Shown: positions 7,117-11,214 of the stretch, one piece after another
How positions within the stretch are numbered: position 1 is the stretch's first letter
How the letters are laid out: each line of letters begins with the position of its first letter
NCBI GenBank assembly: GCA_036743055.1
Contig: DAINQE010000066.1
Coordinates: 1 to 11,214 of the forward strand
Length of the DNA: 11,214 bases
Source: Sabulitectum sp036743055
GTDB lineage: Bacteria > Fermentibacterota > Fermentibacteria > Fermentibacterales > JCC-6
Direction of reading: 5' to 3'
Translations under genes and position numbers: made by a program
The notes under the pieces: model-generated
Databases searched by the model: none
What the model was told of the DNA's origin: nothing
Seen by the model: the letters and a program-made list of their open reading frames with translations, nothing else

Positions 7117-7534
7117 AGTGGGCAACACGAAAATAGAGGGATGCCCCGCGGTAAAGGTCGCCAAGGTTGCAGGCCTTGTAATACTGGGCATCATAGCAGC
7201 GGCTGCCCTGGCCATAGTCTTCGGCCTCGCCATTCAGTGGCTCTGGAACCAGCTCATGCCGCCTATCTTCGGTCTGCCCGAGGTAAGCTACTGGCAGGCG
7301 GTGGGTCTGGTGGTTCTGGCGCACATACTCTTCGGCCACCACAACCACTCCCACGACAGCTCGAAGAAGAGTCGAAGGGCATCTGTCTGCGGTGGAACGA
7401 AAGAAACCATTAAGGAAGGCGACGAAACCTTCATCAAGGACTGGGACTCATTCAGGGAGTTCTGGAAGGACCATGGCCGGGAAGCCTTCACCAACTGGCT
7501 CCACGGCAGGGAACACCCGGAAGACACTGAATAG
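7103..7534 (+). CDS. Two-helix membrane protein with His-rich loop, partner of the ECF sigma factor
   Basis: A 143-residue inner-membrane protein. Helix 1 is about 22-45. A conserved-looking re-entrant segment follows (WLWNQLMPPIFGLPEVSYWQ, 46-65), then helix 2 about 64-77. Directly after it comes a histidine cluster (His79, His80, His82, His84, with His74 just inside). The C-terminal tail (about 110-136) is amphipathic and aromatic-rich (DWDSFREFWKDHG). I recall this FGLPxxSYWQA plus His-rich pattern from small proteins encoded beside ECF sigma factors in Bacteroidetes and Proteobacteria. The start overlaps the sigma gene by 14 bases and has GGGAGG 6 bases upstream, so translation is coupled. 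The likely role is membrane-tethered control of the sigma factor, perhaps sensing a metal or envelope stress. No canonical zinc anti-sigma (HxxxCxxC) motif is present, so the anti-sigma role is inference. Confidence 0.78.
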   Translation: MGTVRVGNTKIEGCPAVKVAKVAGLVILGIIAAAALAIVFGLAIQWLWNQLMPPIFGLPEVSYWQAVGLVVLAHILFGHHNHSHDSSKKSRRASVCGGTKETIKEGDETFIKDWDSFREFWKDHGREAFTNWLHGREHPEDTE

Positions 7535-7545
7535 GGAAGATCATG

Positions 7546-7575
7546 TCCCGGGCGCCGGAATCCCGGCGCCCGGGA
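7546..7575. terminator. Perfect 13-bp GC-rich hairpin without a U-tract
   Basis: Arms 7546-7558 (TCCCGGGCGCCGG) and 7563-7575 (CCGGCGCCCGGGA) are exact reverse complements around the 4-base loop AATC. It lies 11 bases after the membrane protein stop and 19 bases before the next start. On the plus strand it is followed by GAGAAAAAAG, not T residues, and on the minus strand there is no T-tract either, so it is not a classic intrinsic terminator. It may be a pause, attenuator, mRNA stabiliser or factor-dependent terminator. The structure is certain, the role is not. Confidence 0.6.
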
Positions 7576-7594
7576 GAAAAAAGAAGAGGAGCAA

Positions 7595-8155
7595 ATGCCA
7601 GAAAGAAAAGACAGAGTCTGTCCCGTAGCGCTTCACAGAAGCCTGAACAACCCGGTAAGAAAGCTCATCCACAACCCGAAGAAGATCCTGGGTAAATACA
7701 TAAGGGAAGGCGACATCGCCATTGACATAGGCTGCGGCCCGGGCTTCTTCACCATCCCCATGGCGGAACTGACCGGAAGAACGGGGAAGACCATAGCCGC
7801 CGATCTCCAGCAGGGCATGCTGGACATCATCGGGAAGAAGATACAGAACAAACCAATCCAGAAGAGCATCATCCTCCACAGAACCACCGAAACAAGCCTC
7901 AACCTGGCTCTAAAAGCCGACTTCGCCCTGCTCTTCTACATGGTGCACGAAGTTCCCAACAGGGAAGAGCTCTTCCATCAGGTGAGAACCACGATGAAGC
8001 CAACTGGCAAGGTCCTCGTGATAGAACCGCCGGTTCATGTAACGAAGAAAGATTTCGAGGAAACCAAGCAGGCGGCAAGGAAGGCGGGTTTCAGGGTGGA
8101 GGAGGGGCCGAAGCTCTTCCTGGACAGAACGGCGGTGCTCATCCCCTCAGAATAG
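7595..8155 (+). CDS. Class I SAM-dependent methyltransferase (second, unrelated subtype)
   Basis: A 186-residue methyltransferase. The N-terminus carries VCPVALHRSLNNPVRK and HNPKKILGKYI, a recognisable lead-in shared by a widespread family of small methyltransferases, followed by motif I, IDIGCGPGFFTIP (43-55). Strand 2 ends in IAADLQQGML with the SAM-binding Asp. Later elements are DFALLFYMVHEVPN (motif IV region) and GKVLVIEPP. Most relatives are annotated only as class I methyltransferases; arsenite-type enzymes share a similar core, but the several cysteines they need are missing here (Cys9 and Cys47 only). The ribosome site GAGGAG is 3 bases before the ATG and lies right after the 13-bp hairpin, so hairpin folding might influence its translation. 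It is in the same direction as the sigma module, but function links are unknown. Confidence 0.85.
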   Translation: MPERKDRVCPVALHRSLNNPVRKLIHNPKKILGKYIREGDIAIDIGCGPGFFTIPMAELTGRTGKTIAADLQQGMLDIIGKKIQNKPIQKSIILHRTTETSLNLALKADFALLFYMVHEVPNREELFHQVRTTMKPTGKVLVIEPPVHVTKKDFEETKQAARKAGFRVEEGPKLFLDRTAVLIPSE

Positions 8156-8293
8156 AAGAAGCGCGACAGTGAAGGCCGGCTTCGTGACATGGTAATGAGT
8201 CATTCAGAGTTGAACCAAAGAAAGAACCCTGAATAGCAGCTCATGACAAGCGACATATGGAAAGATTGCCGACCATCCAACGTCTCATTATCA

Positions 8294-8322
8294 TTTATGC
8301 AACTGGTTCATGCAAATATAAT
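8294..8322 (+). promoter_or_regulatory. Candidate promoter of the AAA ATPase gene
   Basis: A perfect TATAAT at 8317-8322 with a weak TTTATG -35 at 8294-8299 and a 17-base spacer. Transcription from about 8329 would give a leader of about 95 bases that contains the inverted repeat at 8350-8396. The ATPase gene would thus be expressed on its own. Confidence 0.5.
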
Positions 8323-8349
8323 AGTGTATCTTTTTCGAATCACAGTTTT

Positions 8350-8396
8350 AACCAGTCGCCTTGCGCTTGCAGGGGTAAGAAGAAAAGGCGCTGGTT
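8350..8396 (+). repeat. Inverted repeat in the ATPase leader
   Basis: AACCAGTCGCCTT (8350-8362) pairs with AAGGCGCTGGTT (8385-8396): 12 base pairs with one bulged T and a 22-base loop. It lies between the predicted transcription start and the AAGGAGA ribosome site at 8412-8418. It could be an RNA hairpin in the leader or a DNA operator for a repressor. No T-tract follows, so termination is unlikely. Confidence 0.5.
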
Positions 8397-8424
8397 ACAC
8401 TGGCGTTGATCAAGGAGAACATTT

Positions 8425-9597
8425 ATGCGAAACATGGTATCCGAGAAACTGGTTAATCCATTTATCGCACGATCTGGACTAGATCCCAGGGTTGTTGTCG
8501 GTCGTGATGAGGAGATTGATTTTTTTGAAACCCGACTTTTAGATGCGATGCAAGGGAGATGCAAGCACTACGTTATTACTGGTAGCTGGGGGATTGGCAA
8601 GACAGTTCTCCTAAGACAGATGAAACAGAAAGCACGTAAGCAGGGAGCCTGGGCCGCTCTATTCTATACACGATCTTTCTCTCCTTCTGAAGCGCCTTCC
8701 AGTTTTGCTCGTCACATTCTCGATAATGTTGCTGCGGAACTCCCAGATCAAAGCAAAGGAGATCTGAAGAAAAAGCAAATCACGGGAGTAGGTTTGGGCG
8801 CTCTTGGCTTTAGTTTCCAGCTACAGTGGGACAAGGGTATGAAGGACAAGGATGCTCAAATCATCCTTCGCGACGGTCTATTAGAGATGTATAAATACGC
8901 TCAGCGTAATAAGGCAAAGGCACTCGTTGTTTTTATGGATGATGTACATAATATCTCTCCAAGAGGAGAGCATCTCACCATACTCAGAAACGCTCTTACC
9001 GATGAACGACTGATACGAGATACCAGAATATTGTTTGTACTCGCATCAATAGATGAAGGATGGTCTCCATACCTTCGACGAGATCATCCATTAGGACGTT
9101 TGTTCATGCCCAGAAGGCCTCTTGGTTTTCTTAGCTCGAGAGAAACCAGGCGACTTATTGATACAACCCTTGAAGGATCGATGGTAACATTCGACAGCAC
9201 TATTCGTGATCGTGTGCATCCGGTTACCAGGGGACATGTATTTGAGATACAGGCTCTCTGTGAAGCATTATTCGATCAGCAGTTCAAGGGCAAAGTGTCG
9301 TTGAGTAGTTGGTTGCCTGCGATTCAACACACACTGCTTGCGCTGGCCGATGCTCAGTTTGCGAGCATGATTGGACGTGCGAGTGAGAAGGAACTCATTG
9401 CTCTGCAAGCCATTGCCCATTTTGATAAACCAGTAACGCCTCTCTCCCTTCAAGAAGCATCCCCTGATCTTAAGAGTACTGGCGAAATTCTGAGACGACT
9501 GCAGGCCAAAGGTTTGATTCAAAGAGTTGCGCGTGGTGAGTACATTGTTGATGATCTTCTCTTCTGTGAGTATTTGAATCAGATGAATGGGCGGTAA
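8425..9597 (+). CDS. AAA/STAND-type ATPase, Orc1/Cdc6-like, with C-terminal winged helix
   Basis: A 390-residue P-loop ATPase. The N-terminal box VVVGRDEEIDFFETRLL (23-39) is typical of AAA_16/Orc1-like proteins. Walker A is GSWGIGKT (53-60) and Walker B is VVFMDD (168-173) followed by VH. A sensor-1-like LFVLASI follows, then RGHVFEIQALCEALF, which resembles the sensor-2/lid helices. The last 90 residues (KELIALQAIAHF ... GEILRRLQAKGLIQRV ... YIVDDLLFCEYL) look like a winged-helix DNA-binding domain. There is no transmembrane segment or effector domain. Such proteins act in replication initiation, transposition or as switch ATPases in defence; the sequence does not decide which. Start ATG 8425 follows AAGGAGA by 6 bases. 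Its composition (about 43-50% G+C) and codons differ clearly from genes to the left, suggesting lateral transfer. It is probably a separate transcription unit from the NUDIX gene 102 bases downstream. Confidence 0.8.
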   Translation: MRNMVSEKLVNPFIARSGLDPRVVVGRDEEIDFFETRLLDAMQGRCKHYVITGSWGIGKTVLLRQMKQKARKQGAWAALFYTRSFSPSEAPSSFARHILDNVAAELPDQSKGDLKKKQITGVGLGALGFSFQLQWDKGMKDKDAQIILRDGLLEMYKYAQRNKAKALVVFMDDVHNISPRGEHLTILRNALTDERLIRDTRILFVLASIDEGWSPYLRRDHPLGRLFMPRRPLGFLSSRETRRLIDTTLEGSMVTFDSTIRDRVHPVTRGHVFEIQALCEALFDQQFKGKVSLSSWLPAIQHTLLALADAQFASMIGRASEKELIALQAIAHFDKPVTPLSLQEASPDLKSTGEILRRLQAKGLIQRVARGEYIVDDLLFCEYLNQMNGR

Positions 9598-9642
9598 TCA
9601 CAGAAATCACAGAAAGGCTTGTTCTATGTGATTATCGTGATT
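9596..9642. repeat. Double inverted repeat (AATCAC units) over the ATPase stop codon
   Basis: AATCAC at 9596-9601 and AATCACA at 9605-9611 are 9 bases apart. Their reverse complements TGTGATT (9627-9633) and GTGATT (9637-9642) follow with nearly the same spacing. As RNA this folds into 6 bp, a 3x3 internal loop, 7 bp, a 2-base bulge and 3 bp around a 7-base loop. The first unit shares two bases with the TAA stop at 9595-9597. It may be a weak bidirectional terminator lacking a T-tract, a two-site operator for the NUDIX-helicase operon, or a repeat element. Confidence 0.55.
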
Positions 9643-9699
9643 CTGCAAGTGGCATATTTCTCCTAAGCAAGAGTCTGAAACAAGTAATATGGGAAGGTA

Positions 9700-10107
9700 G
9701 TGAAAGTCATAGTTATCGTCACCGCAGCATACATCCCTGAGAACGACTCAGTACTTCTCTGTCGCCGGGCTATGAACCAGAAGCTTGCCGGATTCTGGGA
9801 GTTTCCCGGGGGAAAGGTCGAGGAGGGGGAGAGTTACTCTGAGTGCCTTGCCCGGGAGCTGTTCGAAGAACTGGGGCTTGAAACGGTTGTTGGTTCAGTT
9901 ATCGCGGAGAGCACGCATGCCTATGACTCTTTTTCGATCAAACTGGTTCTGCTGGAAACTACGATTGTCGGTGGTGAGATAACGCTGTCTGTTCATGACA
10001 GGTATGAATGGGTGCCTGTGGGGGAGTTGCTGGGCTGGAAACTCGCCCCGGCGGATGTTCCCTTGGCTCGTTCACTTATGGAGTTGCACGGGGAATCTTG
10101 TGGATAA
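9700..10107 (+). CDS. NUDIX hydrolase, MutT-like
   Basis: A 135-residue NUDIX protein, close to MutT length. The 23-residue NUDIX box is complete: Gly38, Glu44, Arg52-Glu53-Leu54, Glu56-Glu57, Gly59-Leu60, so metal binding and pyrophosphohydrolase activity are expected. Upstream, LLCRRAMNQKLAGFWEFPGG matches the pattern of 8-oxo-dGTP/(deoxy)nucleotide pyrophosphohydrolases. The family hydrolyses a nucleoside diphosphate linked to another group; typical MutT members sanitise oxidised nucleotides. The start is GTG with GGGA 5 bases upstream; an ATG at 9689 is out because it meets a stop three codons later. Its last 8 bases overlap the start of the PLD-helicase gene, so the two are translated together. 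That points to a job tied to the helicase/nuclease, such as consuming a nucleotide signal or a modified nucleotide, rather than general housekeeping. The specific substrate is inference. Confidence 0.88.
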   Translation: MKVIVIVTAAYIPENDSVLLCRRAMNQKLAGFWEFPGGKVEEGESYSECLARELFEELGLETVVGSVIAESTHAYDSFSIKLVLLETTIVGGEITLSVHDRYEWVPVGELLGWKLAPADVPLARSLMELHGESCG

Positions 10108-11214
10108 GCACGACCCCTTCGAGGTGACTGACCATCTGGTTGCAGGTGGGGAATCTGACCCTTTCCTGCCTAAGCTGCTCTCTGCGATAAACACTGCGAC
10201 TGAGATTGATATTGCTGTTGCCTTCGTGCAATCCACAGGCCTTAGGTTGCTGTATGATGCTCTGGTTGATGCTCTTGGTGCGGGGGCCAGAGTAAGGTTC
10301 CTTACAGGAGACTACCTCTATGTAACGGATCCTGAAGCTCTTCGCACCTTGCTGCTGCTCAATGAACTGGGTGCGGACACTCGGATCTTCGAGAGCGCCG
10401 GGAAAAGCTTTCACATGAAGGCCTATCTGTTCGTGAAGAGTGCTGGTGGCTCCCCGGTTGCCGGTCGTGCTTTCGTGGGCTCGAGCAACATCAGCTGTTC
10501 AGCGCTTACCCATGGGCTTGAATGGAACCTCAGGGTGGATATGGATGAGAATCCTTCGAGGTTTACTGAACTCCGTGAGAAGTTCGAGCAACTGTACTCA
10601 TCTCCTAAGACCCAGGAGATCACCAACTCATGGATTGATGCCTATGTTGCCCGTAGACCGTCTTTCAAGAGTGTCGAAGTTCAGCCCGGCACTGATCAGA
10701 AAGCCCTGCCTCCAGTTCCTAACCACATTCAGTCGGAAGCTCTTCGTCTGCTTGAAGAGACAAGGCATTGCGGCAACTCACGGGGTCTGGTGGTAATGGC
10801 CACCGGTACCGGAAAAACCTGGCTGGCTGCCTTCGATTCATTTGCTGTAAGGGCGAAGAAGGTTCTGTTCGTTGCCCACAGGGAAGAGATTCTCAAGCAG
10901 GCCGAAGAGACTTTCATCAGAATACGACCCGAGGCCAGCATTGGGCATTTCACCGGCGGCGAGAAAACAATGGATACCGACTTGGTTTTCGCATCGGTAC
11001 AAACCCTGGGGAAACTGGGGCATCTGCGTAAGTTCAGTGAGGACCACTTTGATTACATCGTTGTGGATGAGTTTCACCACGCGGCTGCCAGAACCTATCA
11101 GAAGCTATTGGCACATTTCTCCCCGAAGTTCCTGCTGGGGCTAACGGCTACTCCAGACAGAACGGATCAGGCAGACATTCTGGCGTTATGCGACGATAAC
11201 CTGGTTATTCAGAG
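10100..11214 (+). CDS. PLD-superfamily nuclease/SF2 helicase fusion (C-terminus cut off)
   Basis: Open from GTG 10100 to the right edge (371 complete codons, no stop). Residues about 10-150 form a PLD-like domain of the type found fused to helicases: strand IDIAVAFV, then His105-x-Lys107 (FHMKAYLF) and GSSN at 127-130. The Asp of the classical HxKxxxxD is replaced, as is common in this group. From about 210 an SF2 helicase follows: NHIQSEAL (Q-like motif), Walker A ATGTGKT (234-240), motif Ia LFVAHREEI, motif II DEFHH (323-327), motif III TATP (349-352). Helicase motifs IV-VI and any C-terminal domain lie outside. Full-length relatives I know carry a C-terminal DUF3427-like region, which is unverifiable here. 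It would translocate on nucleic acid and cut it using the PLD site, as in DNA repair or phage defence. The gene starts within the NUDIX gene, indicating an operon. A GGGG ribosome site lies 6 bases upstream. Confidence 0.88.
   Translation, partial: MDKHDPFEVTDHLVAGGESDPFLPKLLSAINTATEIDIAVAFVQSTGLRLLYDALVDALGAGARVRFLTGDYLYVTDPEALRTLLLLNELGADTRIFESAGKSFHMKAYLFVKSAGGSPVAGRAFVGSSNISCSALTHGLEWNLRVDMDENPSRFTELREKFEQLYSSPKTQEITNSWIDAYVARRPSFKSVEVQPGTDQKALPPVPNHIQSEALRLLEETRHCGNSRGLVVMATGTGKTWLAAFDSFAVRAKKVLFVAHREEILKQAEETFIRIRPEASIGHFTGGEKTMDTDLVFASVQTLGKLGHLRKFSEDHFDYIVVDEFHHAAARTYQKLLAHFSPKFLLGLTATPDRTDQADILALCDDNLVIQ

Larger units (their letters stand above)
8156..8424. other. Intergenic boundary where composition falls
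   Basis: 269 bases with no credible gene. A G+C-rich start changes to AT-rich sequence from about 8200. It contains an 11-base palindrome AATGAGTCATT at 8194-8204, a promoter-like TATAAT, and a leader hairpin (listed separately). I saw no tRNA, integrase site or obvious flanking direct repeat that would mark an insertion end. Confidence 0.45.

Noticed and set aside
8191..8210. AATGAGTCATT palindrome as an attachment site
   Set aside because: It is short, single-copy as far as I can see, and without a recombinase or a second copy at another border.
8243..8482. 79-codon ORF ahead of and overlapping the ATPase gene
   Set aside because: It has no ribosome site, spans the promoter-like TATAAT and leader hairpin, and overlaps the ATPase start in another frame.
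10076..10953. Several ORFs on both strands within the PLD-helicase region
   Set aside because: They cross the plus-strand frame that carries ordered PLD and helicase motifs from 10100 to the edge; they are shadows of that uninterrupted gene.

Overview
The window is bacterial chromosomal DNA, mostly G+C-rich (about 55-65% in the lines I sampled by eye), with short intergenic gaps, Shine-Dalgarno sites before almost every start, and long spurious antisense ORFs of the kind G+C-rich codon use creates. No rRNA, tRNA or CRISPR was seen. The mix of genes (a secreted propeller-like protein, a multi-pass SpoIIE-type phosphatase, an ECF sigma factor paired with a small His-rich membrane protein) would suit a Gram-negative lineage of the FCB/Fermentibacteria kind. 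That placement is a guess from protein style, not from a marker gene.

Left part (1-3842): a secreted protein of unknown function runs off the left edge on the minus strand. Divergent from it, behind an extended -10 promoter, is a dihydrolipoyl dehydrogenase-like flavoprotein, with a small exported protein 2 bases downstream and then a class I SAM-dependent methyltransferase.

Middle (3851-8155): a large minus-strand membrane phosphatase (PDZ-like segment, membrane region, GAF-like segment, SpoIIE/PP2C domain) is divergent from an ECF sigma factor. The sigma gene overlaps a two-helix membrane protein by 14 bases. A perfect 13-bp hairpin then separates that protein from a second SAM methyltransferase. 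The phosphatase, sigma factor and membrane protein look like a signal-to-transcription module, but no anti-sigma or STAS partner is visible to connect them.

Right part (about 8200-11214): base composition falls to roughly 43-50% G+C. It holds an Orc1/Cdc6- or STAND-like AAA ATPase with its own promoter-like sequence and a leader hairpin, a compact double inverted repeat over that gene's stop codon, then a MutT-like NUDIX hydrolase overlapping by 8 bases a PLD-superfamily nuclease/SF2 helicase fusion that runs off the right edge. This resembles a laterally acquired accessory or defence segment and is the best candidate here for an undescribed system. The NUDIX plus PLD-helicase pair is clear; whether the ATPase belongs with it is open.

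Two genes (1-1091 minus and 10100-11214 plus) are cut by the window edges, so their lengths and missing domains cannot be judged.
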